Made by a program: the position numbers and the translations under genes | The notes under the pieces: model-generated | Told to the model about the DNA's origin: nothing | Databases searched by the model: none | What the model saw: the letters and a program-made list of their open reading frames with translations, nothing else | Part shown: one piece after another, positions 41,922-50,548 of the stretch | How positions within the stretch are numbered: position 1 is the first letter of the stretch | Layout of the letters: the number at the start of each line of letters is the position of its first letter | DNA from: Allobosea sp035944375 | GTDB lineage: Bacteria > Pseudomonadota > Alphaproteobacteria > Rhizobiales > Beijerinckiaceae | NCBI RefSeq assembly: GCF_035944375.1 | Contig: NZ_DASZBE010000042.1 | Direction: 5' to 3' (one strand) | DNA length: 64,000 bases

Positions 41922-42005
41922 TTTGCGGCGCGGTTACTCCGCCTTCGGGGCAGCATCCCTGCGGCGATCGTGCTAGGGCGGCGCTACGTGCAAGGGAAAC
42001 GGATC

Positions 42006-42269
42006 ATGGCCAAGAAGACGCCCGAACAGCTCGCCCGCGAATTCGAGGGGCGCAAGGCCAAGGGGCTGGCGAAGGGCGCCGCCGCCTTCTGGCCGAACAT
42101 CCTCGCCAATGCGGTGCTGAAGCTGACCGCGGCGAAGGACGAGATCACGGTTGCGGCGCTGACCGAGCTGGTGGCGAAGGATGCCGAGTCGAAGGACACG
42201 ACGCTCGCCGCCGGCGCCAATGAGGCGCTGGCGCGGCTGCGCCAGGCGGTGGCGAAGGGGGAGGACTGA
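42006..42269 (+). CDS. Small hypothetical protein
   Basis: An 87-residue basic-acidic helical protein (MAKKTPEQLAREFEGRKAKG, then FWPNILANAVLKLTAAKDEI). No domain was recognised and no signal or membrane segment is seen. Codon use and composition are normal for the genome, and the ATG at 42006 is preceded by GGAAACGGATC. It stands alone between repeats. The function is unknown. Confidence 0.65.
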   Translation: MAKKTPEQLAREFEGRKAKGLAKGAAAFWPNILANAVLKLTAAKDEITVAALTELVAKDAESKDTTLAAGANEALARLRQAVAKGED

Positions 42270-42274
42270 GCGTC

Positions 42275-42351
42275 GTCATTGCGAGCGCAGCGAAGCCATC
42301 CAGCGTCTCGCGCCGACCCCCTGGATTGCTTCGCTGCGCTCGCAATGACGG
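42275..42351. repeat. Palindromic repeat (family B relative)
   Basis: CGTCATTGCGAGCGCAGCGA at the left and TCGCTGCGCTCGCAATGACG at the right form a perfect long inverted repeat around a short core, between convergent genes. Confidence 0.8.
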
Positions 42352-42375
42352 TGGAGGTTCCGAGCGCTCTGATCC

Positions 42376-42831
42376 TCACCCCGGCTCGCCGGCGATGACG
42401 CCCTTGCGCAGCAGGAAGCAGCCATAGGGGCGGGGGTCGCCGACCTGGACCACGGCGAAGGCGTGCCGCGCGGTCTCGTAGAAGGCGAAGCGCTCCATGC
42501 CGGCGAGCGGGTGGGGCGCGCCCAGCACCGCCTCGATCTCGCGCTGCACGGCGGCCTGCACGGCGGGAATCGTCTTGGCCTCGCCGACGACCTGCATGCG
42601 GCGCACGGCGTCGGGCTCGAAATCGTCGATCGGCAGCACGGAGAGGATGGCGCGGGCCGCCCGCTCCATGGTCAGGCCGGGCAGGCGGACGAGCCGGCCG
42701 CTGGTGGTGGCCCGGGCGATCGTCTCGGCGGGGTGGTTGGCGTCGACCAGCGCGAGATCATCGCCATGGCCCATGGCGGCGAGGATCCAGAGCAGATCGG
42801 CGGAGAGGACGGGGTCGAGGTTTTTCAGCAT
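42376..42831 (-). CDS. fucU: RbsD/FucU family sugar mutarotase
   Basis: A 151-residue protein of the RbsD/FucU fold. The N-terminus (LDPVLSADLLWILAAMGHGDDLALVDANHP) carries the catalytic His and Asp of the family. FucU interconverts alpha- and beta-L-fucose; RbsD acts on ribose. FucU is the better fit because the gene follows lactonase and dehydrogenase genes of the L-fucose oxidative type. It is the last gene of a three-gene - strand operon, 31 nt after the amidohydrolase. Confidence 0.9.
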   Translation of the reverse strand: MLKNLDPVLSADLLWILAAMGHGDDLALVDANHPAETIARATTSGRLVRLPGLTMERAARAILSVLPIDDFEPDAVRRMQVVGEAKTIPAVQAAVQREIEAVLGAPHPLAGMERFAFYETARHAFAVVQVGDPRPYGCFLLRKGVIAGEPG

Positions 42832-42862
42832 GGCGGGGTCGTCCTCACAGGCGTAAGGCGGG

Positions 42863-43711
42863 TCACAGACGCCCCCGCCGGGCGAGATAGACGCGCTGCG
42901 CGGTGCCGCCGAAGATCGCAGCTCGCTCGTCCGCGCTGCAGCCGTCGAGCAGCGCCTGCGCGGCGTCGAACCAGCGTTCGTAAGGCGCGCGCAGCGTCAC
43001 CACCGGCCAGTCGCTGCCGAAGATCAGGCGGTCCGGGCCGAAGGTCAACAGCAGATGGTCGACGACCGGCTGCAGCGTCTCGAGGCTCCAGTCCGGAGCG
43101 GCTTCGGTGATGAGGCCGGACAGCTTGCAGAAGGTCCCGGGATGGGCTGCGAGGGCAGTGACGCCCTCGCGCCAGGCGGCCAGGTCGCCGGTGACAAGAT
43201 CGGGCTTGGCGCCGTGGTCGATGACGACGGTGAGCCGCGGCTCGCGGGCGAGCATGGCGAGCGTGGCGGGGATATGCTCCGTCCTGATCAGCGCATCGAA
43301 GACGAGACCGTGGGCGACCATCGCCGCCAGAGCCGGGGCGAGATCGGGCCGCGCCAGAAAGGCGAGGTCGGGAATGTCCTGCACCATCGGCCGCAGGCCG
43401 ACCAGCAGCGGGTCGGCGGCGAGCGCGGCGATGCGGGCGGGCGCATCGGGCGCCTCCAGATCCGCCCAGCCGACGACGCCGGCGACGAAGGCCGTGCGCG
43501 CGGCGGTGTCGAGCAGGAAGCGCGTCTCGGCCTCGGTCGGCGCGGCCTGGACGAGGATCGTCCGGTCGATGTCGTGGCGGGCGAGCAGGGGCGCGAGGTC
43601 GTCGGGCGTGAAGTCGCGGTGGATGGGCTCGAGCGCGGGCGTCAGCCAGCCGTAATCGCCGCGCGCGATCTGCCAGAAATGCTGGTGGGCGTCGATGCGA
43701 AGCGTGCTCAT
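42863..43711 (-). CDS. Amidohydrolase family protein (probable L-fucono-lactonase)
   Basis: A 282-residue TIM-barrel hydrolase of the amidohydrolase-2 group. The metal-binding HQHFWQ is at the N-terminus (IDAHQHFWQIARGDYGWL), the central histidine in VIDHGAKPD, and the terminal aspartate in IFGSDWPV. Homologues open sugar lactones, including L-fuconolactone and L-rhamnonolactone. The gene context supports a fuconolactonase. Its ATG at 43711 overlaps the stop of the upstream aldo/keto reductase by 4 nt, so the two are translationally coupled. Confidence 0.88.
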   Translation of the reverse strand: MSTLRIDAHQHFWQIARGDYGWLTPALEPIHRDFTPDDLAPLLARHDIDRTILVQAAPTEAETRFLLDTAARTAFVAGVVGWADLEAPDAPARIAALAADPLLVGLRPMVQDIPDLAFLARPDLAPALAAMVAHGLVFDALIRTEHIPATLAMLAREPRLTVVIDHGAKPDLVTGDLAAWREGVTALAAHPGTFCKLSGLITEAAPDWSLETLQPVVDHLLLTFGPDRLIFGSDWPVVTLRAPYERWFDAAQALLDGCSADERAAIFGGTAQRVYLARRGRL

Positions 43712-44733
43712 TGGGGCACCGGGACATCGGCGGCGAGCAGGCCGTCGGCCTTCAGCTCCGCCCAGAGCGCGGCCGGGACGGGCTGGGCGAGTTCGGCGAT
43801 CTGGTCGGCGACCTCGGCGGGCGAGACGGCGCCCATGACGAGGCTCGCCACCGCCTCGTGGCCGAGCGGGAATTGCAGCGCGGCGCGGCGCAAGGGCACG
43901 CCATGGCGGGCGCAGACGGCCTCGATCGCCGCGACGCGGGCGAGGGTTTCGGGCGCGGCGGGGTTGTAGTTGTAGCGTGCGCCGGGGACCGGGCCGGTGG
44001 CGAGGATGCCGGAGTTGAAGACGCCGCCGAGCATCAGGCCGATGCCCTTCTCCAGCGCGAGCGGCATGAAGGAGGCCAGCGCCGGCTGCTCGAGCAGCGA
44101 GTAGCGCCCGGCGAGCAGCATCGTGTCGAAGTCGCCGGCGCGGGCGAAGCGCTCGCACATCCCGGCCTCGTTGACGCCGACACCGATCGCGCTGACGGCG
44201 CCGGCCGCCCGCAGTTTTTCCAGCGCGCGATAGGCCCCATTCATGGCCTCGCCGAAGCGCTGCTCGATCAGCGCCGCGCCATGGGTCCAGACATCGACAT
44301 CGTGGATCAGGACGATGTCGATATGGTCGACGCCGAGCCGCAGCGCCGATTGTTCGAGCGAGCGCATCGCGCCGTCATAGGAGTAGTCGAACCGCATCCC
44401 GTGCGGCAGGCCGCCGCGATAGCCCGAGCCGTCGCCGCGCCCGGCGAAGGGCTCGGCGACGCGCCCGACCTTGGTCGAGAGCACGAGCCCGTCGCGCGGC
44501 ACCCGCCGCCGCGCCGCGCCGATGCGATGCTCGGACAGGCCATGGCCATAGAGCGGGGAGGTGTCGAAGAGCGTGACGCCCCCGGTGATCGCGGCCTCGA
44601 CGGTCGCGACGGCCTGCGCCTCGTCGAGATGGGCATAGAGATCGCCCAGCGGCGCGCCGCCGAATCCGAGCGTGGAGACGGGCAGGCGGCTGCGGCCGAG
44701 CGGGCGCGGCGCAAGGGCAGAGGCGGGCGGCAT
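43708..44733 (-). CDS. Aldo/keto reductase (probable L-fucose/D-arabinose dehydrogenase)
   Basis: A 341-residue NAD(P)-dependent TIM-barrel enzyme. Catalytic residues are visible as the Asp in LFDTSPLYGHGLSE with Tyr, the Lys in LSTKVGRV and the His in VLIHDVDVW. The pattern matches the L-fucose (D-threo-aldose) 1-dehydrogenase subgroup, which oxidises the sugar to its lactone. It is the first gene of the - strand operon with the lactonase and fucU. It is divergent from the DapA-like gene, and a promoter/operator candidate lies in the 136-nt gap. Confidence 0.88.
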   Translation of the reverse strand: MPPASALAPRPLGRSRLPVSTLGFGGAPLGDLYAHLDEAQAVATVEAAITGGVTLFDTSPLYGHGLSEHRIGAARRRVPRDGLVLSTKVGRVAEPFAGRGDGSGYRGGLPHGMRFDYSYDGAMRSLEQSALRLGVDHIDIVLIHDVDVWTHGAALIEQRFGEAMNGAYRALEKLRAAGAVSAIGVGVNEAGMCERFARAGDFDTMLLAGRYSLLEQPALASFMPLALEKGIGLMLGGVFNSGILATGPVPGARYNYNPAAPETLARVAAIEAVCARHGVPLRRAALQFPLGHEAVASLVMGAVSPAEVADQIAELAQPVPAALWAELKADGLLAADVPVPQ

Positions 44734-44805
44734 CGGGCGTTTCCGTTCTCGTGGTGCAGGTCAGGCCCGCCGGCTTCGGCCGGAAGAGCGACCGGGACAT
44801 CCTGC

Positions 44806-44838
44806 TTGCCTCTTCTTTATCATCACACTAACATGTCA
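44806..44838 (+). promoter_or_regulatory. Promoter with overlapping palindrome (GntR operator candidate)
   Basis: TTGCCT (44806-44811) and TAACAT (44829-44834) are spaced 17 nt apart, a fair sigma-70 pair. The -10 box lies in the near-palindrome TAACATGTCA (44829-44838). A repressor there would block the DapA-like gene and perhaps the divergent operon. The GntR protein encoded next downstream is the natural candidate. Confidence 0.4.
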
Positions 44839-44869
44839 GTCGATATCTCACTCCGAAAGATCCGACTCC

Positions 44870-45766
44870 ATGTCCATCGATCCCGACCGCTTCGGCCTCT
44901 CCTGCGCCATCACCACGCCGATGCGGGAGGGCGGCAGCGTCGACCTGCCGCGGCTGGTCAGCCATGCCCGCCATGTCCTCGCCCAGGGTTGCGACAGCGT
45001 CACGCTGTTCGGCACCACCGGCGAGGGCGCGGCGCTCGGCCTGCCGGAGCGGGCGGCGATGATGGGCGCGCTGACGGGAGCGGGGATCGATCCGGCAGCC
45101 CAAATCTATGCCGGCGTCGCCGCGGCTTCGCTCGAAGAGGCCGTCCAGCAGGGGCGTCTCGCGCTCGACGCTGGGGCCAAGGGGCTGCTGGTCGCGCCGC
45201 CCTTCTACTTCAAGGGCGTCAGCGACGAGGGCCTCTATCGCTGGTTCTCGCAGCTTTTCGAGGCGCTGGGCCCCTGCGTGCGCAACGTCATCCTCTACCA
45301 CATCCCCTCCGTCACGGCGGTGGGCTTGAGCGTCGGGCTGATCGACCGGCTGAAGAAGGCTTTCCCCGGCGTGGTCACCGGTGTGAAGGATTCCTCGGGC
45401 GACTACGCCAACACCGAGGCCTATCTCAAGGCGCATGGCGAACTCGCCATCCTCGTCGGCGACGAGCGCCTGCTGGCGAAAGCGGTGCGCAACGGCGCGC
45501 AGGGCTCGATCTGCGGCGTCGCCAATCTCGTTCCGCATCTGCTGCGACCGATCGTCTACGAGGGCAAGGACTCTCCCGTCGTGAACACGCTGGTCGACGA
45601 GATCTGCTCGCATCCGGTGCTGGCTTCGGTGAAGGCGTTGGTCGGCCATCTGCACGGCGACGCCGGCTATGGCGCGATGCGCCCGCCTCTGGAGGCGCTG
45701 GACGAGGCGAGGCGCCAGCGGCTCTTTGCGGCCTATGACCGGATCACGCAGGCCCAGGCGGCCTGA
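44870..45766 (+). CDS. DapA-family lyase/aldolase
   Basis: A 298-residue TIM-barrel enzyme of the dihydrodipicolinate synthase/N-acetylneuraminate lyase superfamily. The pyruvate-binding motif GTTGEGAAL, the tyrosine in ILYHIPSVTAVG and the Schiff-base lysine in VTGVKDSSGDYA are all present. The context of sugar dehydrogenase, lactonase and a GntR regulator points to cleavage of a 2-keto-3-deoxy sugar acid (perhaps from L-fuconate) rather than lysine synthesis. It is followed 11 nt later by the regulator gene. Confidence 0.88.
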   Translation: MSIDPDRFGLSCAITTPMREGGSVDLPRLVSHARHVLAQGCDSVTLFGTTGEGAALGLPERAAMMGALTGAGIDPAAQIYAGVAAASLEEAVQQGRLALDAGAKGLLVAPPFYFKGVSDEGLYRWFSQLFEALGPCVRNVILYHIPSVTAVGLSVGLIDRLKKAFPGVVTGVKDSSGDYANTEAYLKAHGELAILVGDERLLAKAVRNGAQGSICGVANLVPHLLRPIVYEGKDSPVVNTLVDEICSHPVLASVKALVGHLHGDAGYGAMRPPLEALDEARRQRLFAAYDRITQAQAA

Positions 45767-45777
45767 AGGAGGGTGTC

Positions 45778-46455
45778 TTGAACCAGTCCGAGCCGGATGC
45801 GCGCGAGGGCGAGCCGCTGAAGCTGAGGGAGCGCGCCTATGCCTCCTTCACGGAGCGGCTGCTGGCCCGCGAGATCAAGCCCGGGCAGTTCGTGACCCAG
45901 CGCGAACTGGTGGCGATGACCGGCATGCCGCTCGGCGCCATCCGCGAGCTGATCCCGCGACTGGAGGCGGAAGGGCTGATCAAGACCGTGCCGCAGCGGG
46001 GCATGCAGGTCGCCCATGTCGACCTCAACCTGATCCGCAACGCCTTCCAGTTCCGGCTCTTCCTCGAGAAGGAGGCGACCGCGCTCTACGCGGTGAATGC
46101 GACCGATGACGAGATCGCAGAGCAGCGCGCCCGGCACGAGGCGATCATCGCCCGGGCCGAGGCCGGCGGCGACCCGCAGCTGATCGAGGATGCGGAGGAT
46201 GTCGACCGGCTGATGCACGAGGCGATCATCGATCATCTCGACAACGACATCGTCTCCAAGGCCTTCCGCGTCACCTGGCTGAAGATCCGGCTGATCCGGC
46301 AATACGAGACGCGCATCCAGAACCACATCCTGGTGCCGGTCATGCGCGACCACCTCAAGATCATCACGGCCATCGAGGCGCGCGACCCGGTCCGCGCCGC
46401 GGAGGAGATGAGCATCCATATCGGCAACGCCCGCACGCGGGCGATGAGCTACTGA
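45778..46455 (+). CDS. GntR-family transcriptional regulator
   Basis: A 225-residue regulator of the FadR/FCD type. Residues 15-80 form the winged helix-turn-helix (REIKPGQFVTQRELVAMTGM, then GAIRELIPRLEAEGLI). Residues 95-220 are the all-helical FCD ligand domain with metal-site histidines (DRLMHEAIIDHL). A TTG start at 45778 is supported by GGAGG 6 nt upstream. It probably senses a sugar acid from this cluster and represses the DapA-like and reductase operons. Confidence 0.9.
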   Translation: MNQSEPDAREGEPLKLRERAYASFTERLLAREIKPGQFVTQRELVAMTGMPLGAIRELIPRLEAEGLIKTVPQRGMQVAHVDLNLIRNAFQFRLFLEKEATALYAVNATDDEIAEQRARHEAIIARAEAGGDPQLIEDAEDVDRLMHEAIIDHLDNDIVSKAFRVTWLKIRLIRQYETRIQNHILVPVMRDHLKIITAIEARDPVRAAEEMSIHIGNARTRAMSY

Positions 46456-46519
46456 GACCGTCAAGCAGGCGAGCCGGGCGAACCGGCCGTCATTCGGGAG
46501 GGACCAGCGTCGACATCCC

Positions 46520-46641
46520 ACAGCCCTCATCCTGAGGAGCCGCGAAGCGGCGTCTCGAAGGATGATCCAGGAGGCTCCGGAACCATCTGGAGCATCCTTC
46601 GAGACGCGGGCTTACGCCCGCTCCTCAGGATGAGGGCTGAG
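46520..46641. repeat. Family A palindromic repeat pair
   Basis: CAGCCCTCATCCTGAGGAGC and GCTCCTCAGGATGAGGGCTG arms with the inner TCTCGAAGGATG / CATCCTTCGAGACG arms, between the GntR and dctP genes. Confidence 0.8.
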
Positions 46642-46677
46642 AGTGTCGGCGACGGTCCGCATTGGGAGGAGACCACC

Positions 46678-47673
46678 ATGACCACGATCACCAAACGAGA
46701 CCTTCTCGCCGGTTCCGCCGCCCTTGCGGGCGGGGCCATCGCCATGCCGAGCGTCCTGCGCGCGCAGGCGACCGTGCTGCGCTGGGGCGAGATGCTGCCC
46801 ACGACGCATCCGCAGGTGCAGATGGTCGAGCGCATCGCCAAGCAGGTGAAGGAGAAAAGCTCCGGGCGCATCGACATCCAGGCCTTTCCGGCCGGCCAGC
46901 TCGGCTCCGGCAAGGACATGATGGAATCGGTCGCCTCGGGCGCGCTGACCATGACCACGGACGGCGCGGCCGCGCTCGGCTCCTTCCTGCCGCAGCTCTC
47001 GGTGGTCGAGGCGCCCTATCTCTGGCGCGACGCCGCCCATATGGCGAAGGTCGCCAAGGCGCCTGTGTTCACCCAGATGAATGCGGAGCTGGAGAAGAAG
47101 CGGGGCATGCGCATGGCCGCCGTGACCTATTACGGCAAGCGCCACCTGACCACGGGCTCCAAGCCGGTGAAGAGCGTCGCCGACGTCGCGGGCCTCAAGC
47201 TGCGGGTGCCGCCGGTCGATACCTTCCGCGCCATGGTCGAGGCCTGGGGCGCCAAGGCGACGCCGGTGAACTTCAACGAGCTCTATCTGGCGCTGAGCCA
47301 GGGGGCGGTCGACGGGCAGGAGAACCCGCTGCCGACGATCCACAGCGCCAAGCTGCAGGAGGTGCAGAAGCACCTCATCCTGACCGGCCACATCATCACG
47401 CCGCGGTTGGTCATCGTGAACGGCGATTTCTGGAAGGGCCTCAAGGACGCCGACCGCAGCCTGCTCGAGGCCGCGATAGCCGAGGGCGTCGCCTGGCAGG
47501 ATGCCGAACTCGCCAGCCAGGAGGGCAGCCTCGTGGCGACGCTGAAGGCCGCCGGCATGACCGTCACTGAGCCCGACCTCGAAAGCTTCTCGAAGCCGGT
47601 GCTGGCGAGCCTGCCCAAGCAGTTCGAAAGCAAATGGGGCAAGGGCACCTGGGACGCGCTGGGGGCGCTGTGA
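46678..47673 (+). CDS. dctP: TRAP transporter substrate-binding protein (DctP)
   Basis: A 331-residue periplasmic binding protein of the TRAP type, with an export signal at about residues 1-29 (TKRDLLAGSAALAGGAIAM) that resembles a twin-arginine signal with KR. The mature part starts VLRWGEMLPTTHPQVQM. The LKLRVPPVDTFRAMVEAWGA segment holds the arginine that salt-bridges a substrate carboxylate in this family, so an organic or sugar acid is expected. The ATG has GGAGGAGA upstream. It is followed by the two membrane subunits. Confidence 0.92.
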   Translation: MTTITKRDLLAGSAALAGGAIAMPSVLRAQATVLRWGEMLPTTHPQVQMVERIAKQVKEKSSGRIDIQAFPAGQLGSGKDMMESVASGALTMTTDGAAALGSFLPQLSVVEAPYLWRDAAHMAKVAKAPVFTQMNAELEKKRGMRMAAVTYYGKRHLTTGSKPVKSVADVAGLKLRVPPVDTFRAMVEAWGAKATPVNFNELYLALSQGAVDGQENPLPTIHSAKLQEVQKHLILTGHIITPRLVIVNGDFWKGLKDADRSLLEAAIAEGVAWQDAELASQEGSLVATLKAAGMTVTEPDLESFSKPVLASLPKQFESKWGKGTWDALGAL

Positions 47674-47698
47674 GCTGAGGCACGCTGGCCGGATGGGG

Positions 47699-47863
47699 CG
47701 CGGGGAACCCTCTCCCGTAGGGAGAGGGCAGGGTGAGGGGTCGGCCCCCTGACGCCCTAGCCGTGACCCAACCGCAGCCGGCTTCGAAGCTCGCGCCCGG
47801 CTGGTTTGCCGGCCGACACCTCACCCCTGCCCCTCTCCTTACAGGAGAGGGGTTCCCCGCGCC
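47699..47863. repeat. Family C palindromic repeat pair
   Basis: CCCTCTCCCGTAGGGAGAGGG at the left and CCCCTCTCCTTACAGGAGAGG at the right, between the dctP and dctQ genes. It is in the middle of a transport operon. Confidence 0.78.
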
Positions 47864-47879
47864 TGCTGGATCGACGTCG

Positions 47880-48377
47880 ATGAAATCCCTCCTCCACCTC
47901 TCCGACCGCATCGTGCGCGGGGCCGCCGTGGCGCTGCTTCTGTCGCTGCTGGTCGCAGTGCTGCTCGGCGTGCTGTCGCGGCAGCTCAACGCGCCGCTGG
48001 CGTGGACGGACGAACTCGCGCAGTACCTGCTGGTCTGGACCGGTTTCGTCGGCTGGATCATCGCGGCGCGGCGGCGCTCGCATATCCGCATCACCGTCTT
48101 CGCCGACAAGCTGCCCGCGGGCGCCGGCCGGGTGCTGGAGGTCGTCACGCAAATGGCCATCATCGTCTTCGCGGCCGTGCTGATCCGCTATTCCTTCGCG
48201 CTGATCGAGCGCAACTGGGATGTCGAGTCGATCGCGCTGCCGATCTCGGGCGCCGCGCTCTACATCGTCATGCCGCTGGCGGGGCTCGCGCTGATCCTGC
48301 AGGCGCTGGCCGAGATCGCCGAGGTCGTGGCGGGGCGCCGCCCGGTTGCGGCCGAGCCGGGGAGCCCGCGGCTGTGA
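47880..48377 (+). CDS. dctQ: TRAP transporter small permease (DctQ)
   Basis: A 165-residue inner-membrane protein with four helices. The N-terminal LSDRIVRGAAVALLLSLL and the ELAQYLLVWTGFVGWIIAAR stretch with the arginine-rich loop after it are typical of DctQ subunits. It pairs with DctM in Na-driven import. The ATG at 47880 has no strong ribosome site because the space before it is occupied by a family C repeat. Its TGA overlaps the GTG of dctM by 4 nt. Confidence 0.88.
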   Translation: MKSLLHLSDRIVRGAAVALLLSLLVAVLLGVLSRQLNAPLAWTDELAQYLLVWTGFVGWIIAARRRSHIRITVFADKLPAGAGRVLEVVTQMAIIVFAAVLIRYSFALIERNWDVESIALPISGAALYIVMPLAGLALILQALAEIAEVVAGRRPVAAEPGSPRL

Positions 48378-49660
48378 CCACCCTGATGCTGCAGATCCTG
48401 CCCGTCTGGTTCGCCGCGCTTTTGATCGGCGTGCCGCTCTTCGTCTCGATGGGACTGGCGGCGATCGCGTTCGCGTTTCTCGGTGGCTTCCCGCTCGGCA
48501 TCGTGCCGCAGAAGATCGCGCAATCGGCCAATTCCTTCCCGCTGCTGGCCGCGCCTTTGTTCATCCTGATGGGCAACATCATGAACTCGGCCGGCATAAC
48601 CGACCGGATCTTCGCCTTCGCCACGGCCTGCGTCGGCTGGCTGCGCGGCGGGCTGTGCCACGCCAACATTCTCGCCAGCGTGATCTTCGCGGGCATGTCG
48701 GGTTCGGCGGTCGCCGATGCCGGCGGCGTCGGCACGCTCGAGATCAAGGCGATGAAGGATGAGGGCTATGATGCCGAGACGGCGGCCGCGATCACGGCGG
48801 CGTCGGCGACGATCGGCCCGATCATCCCACCCTCGCTGCCGATGGTGATCTACGGCGTCTCGGCGGATGTCTCGATCGGCGGGCTGTTCCTCGCCGGAAT
48901 CATCCCCGGGCTGCTGATGGCCGGCGGGCTGATGGCGATGGTGGTGCATGTCGCCAGGAAGCGCGGCTTGCCGCGCCATCCCTTCCCCGGCGCGGCGCAG
49001 CTCTGGGTCGCCTACAAGGAGGCGCATTGGGCGCTGATGACGCCGGTGATCCTGTTCGGCGGGATGATGGCCGGCATCTTCACGCCGACCGAGGCGGCGG
49101 CGGTCGCCACGGCCTATGCGCTGGTGCTCGGGCTCTTCGTCTATCGCAGCTTCGATCTCGACGATCTGCCGGAGCTGGTCGTCCAGACGGTCGAGACCAC
49201 CGGCGTGGTGCTGGCGCTGGTGATGACGGCGGCCGCGCTCGGCTGGTGCCTGTCGATTTCGCGCATCCCGCAGGTGGTCGGGCCGATGCTGGTCGACCTC
49301 GCCGGCAACCCGCTGGTCTTCCTGCTGATCGTCAACCTGCTGTTGATCTTCGTCGGCTGTTTCATGGAGGCGCTGGCCGCCATGCTGATCCTGATCCCGA
49401 TCCTGACGCCGGCGGCGGCGCAGTTCGGGATCGACCCGATCCAGTTCGGGCTGATCTTCGTGCTCAACCTGATGATCGGCACGATCACGCCGCCGGTCGG
49501 CGTCGTCCTCTTCGTCACGGCGAAGGTCGCCAGGATCAGCTTCGAATCGATGTCGCGGGCGATCGTGCCCTGGCTGATGCCGTTGCTGGCGGTGCTCGTC
49601 GCGATCACGTTCTGGCCGCCGCTGACGACCTGGCTGCCGAACCTCGTGATGGGGCGCTGA
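48374..49660 (+). CDS. dctM: TRAP transporter large permease (DctM)
   Basis: A 428-residue inner-membrane protein with about twelve helices. LFILMGNIMNSAGITDRIF, GMSGSAVADAGGVGTLE and PIIPPSLPMVIYGV are the hallmark motifs of DctM subunits. It is the ion-coupled channel of the TRAP importer. It starts with GTG overlapping the dctQ stop. With dctP it completes a three-part importer whose likely cargo is a sugar or sugar acid handled by the neighbouring enzymes. Confidence 0.93.
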   Translation: MTTLMLQILPVWFAALLIGVPLFVSMGLAAIAFAFLGGFPLGIVPQKIAQSANSFPLLAAPLFILMGNIMNSAGITDRIFAFATACVGWLRGGLCHANILASVIFAGMSGSAVADAGGVGTLEIKAMKDEGYDAETAAAITAASATIGPIIPPSLPMVIYGVSADVSIGGLFLAGIIPGLLMAGGLMAMVVHVARKRGLPRHPFPGAAQLWVAYKEAHWALMTPVILFGGMMAGIFTPTEAAAVATAYALVLGLFVYRSFDLDDLPELVVQTVETTGVVLALVMTAAALGWCLSISRIPQVVGPMLVDLAGNPLVFLLIVNLLLIFVGCFMEALAAMLILIPILTPAAAQFGIDPIQFGLIFVLNLMIGTITPPVGVVLFVTAKVARISFESMSRAIVPWLMPLLAVLVAITFWPPLTTWLPNLVMGR

Positions 49661-49690
49661 GGCTTTGCTGACCCGGCGCCCCGTCGTGGC

Positions 49691-50440
49691 TCAGGCCTTG
49701 CGGTGGATCTGGAAGCCGGCGAAGGACTGGCTCACCGGCATGATCTCGAGGCTGTTGATGTTGACATGGGCGGGCAGCGTCGCGACCCAGAACACCGTGT
49801 CGGCGATGTCCTGCGGCTGCAGCGGATCGGCGCCGCCATAGAGGGCGTCATAGGCGGCCTTGTCGCCGCCGTTGCGCACGAGCGTGAACTCGCTCTCGCA
49901 GAGGCCGGGCTCGATCGAGGTCACGCGCACGCCGGTGCCCTGCAAATCCGAGCGCAGGCCGAGCGAGAACTGGCGGACGAAGGCCTTGGTGCCGCCATAG
50001 ACGTTGCCGCCGGCATAGGGCCAGTTCGAGGCGACGGAGGCGATGTTGACGATGGCGCCGCGCCGCTCGATCAGCCCCGGCAGGAGGTGATGGGTCAGCG
50101 TCACCAGCCCGGTGACGTTGGTGCCGATCATCGTCTTCCAGTCCGAGAGCTTGGTCTGCGGCGCCGGCTTGGTGCCGAGTGCCAGCCCGGCATTGTTCAG
50201 CAGCACGTCGATCTGCGCGAAGTTGGCGGGCAGGGCAGAAAGCGCGGCCGCCATCGCCGCCTCGTCGGTGATGTCGAAGGTGGCGCCGTGGAAGCGCTCG
50301 CCGAGCTCGGCCTTTAGGGCCTCGAGCCGGTCGGCCCGGCGCCCGGTGCCGATGACGCGCCAGCCGGCGGCAATGAAGCGACGCGCGGTGGCGGCGCCGA
50401 AGCCGGCGGTGGCGCCGGAGATCAGGATCGTCTTGGTCAT
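49691..50440 (-). CDS. Short-chain dehydrogenase/reductase
   Basis: A 249-residue SDR enzyme. The cofactor loop is SGATAGFGAATARRF and the catalytic residues are Ser in NIASVASNWPYAGG, with YxxxK in VYGGTKAFV. The closest pattern is the YdfG group (NADP-dependent serine/3-hydroxy-acid dehydrogenases). It is convergent with dctM. It might serve as a 2-keto-3-deoxy-fuconate dehydrogenase in the sugar cluster, but this is only suggested by position. Confidence 0.88.
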   Translation of the reverse strand: MTKTILISGATAGFGAATARRFIAAGWRVIGTGRRADRLEALKAELGERFHGATFDITDEAAMAAALSALPANFAQIDVLLNNAGLALGTKPAPQTKLSDWKTMIGTNVTGLVTLTHHLLPGLIERRGAIVNIASVASNWPYAGGNVYGGTKAFVRQFSLGLRSDLQGTGVRVTSIEPGLCESEFTLVRNGGDKAAYDALYGGADPLQPQDIADTVFWVATLPAHVNINSLEIMPVSQSFAGFQIHRKA

Positions 50441-50548
50441 GGTCGGGCTTCCGGTTTGCGGGGCATCGAGAGAGGGGCGCAGGGCTCGCCCGCGCCCTGC
50501 CGTGGCGGCCGATGGGGAACGGCAGATCTGCGTAGCGTCGGTGGCGGC

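Larger units (their letters stand above)
40948..42005. other. Gene-free stretch with repeats
   Basis: About 1.06 kb with no convincing gene. Open frames here are low-complexity readings through palindromic repeats. It holds family C units at 40972-41020, 41545-41694 and 41771-41921, a family B half unit at 41733-41757, and about 500 nt (41040-41540) of unrecognised, moderately structured sequence that may be decayed DNA. Confidence 0.5.

Noticed and set aside
41125..41976. 283-codon + strand frame in the repeat-rich gap
   Set aside because: It reads through palindromic repeats and gives a Pro/Arg/Gly-rich product with no recognisable domain.
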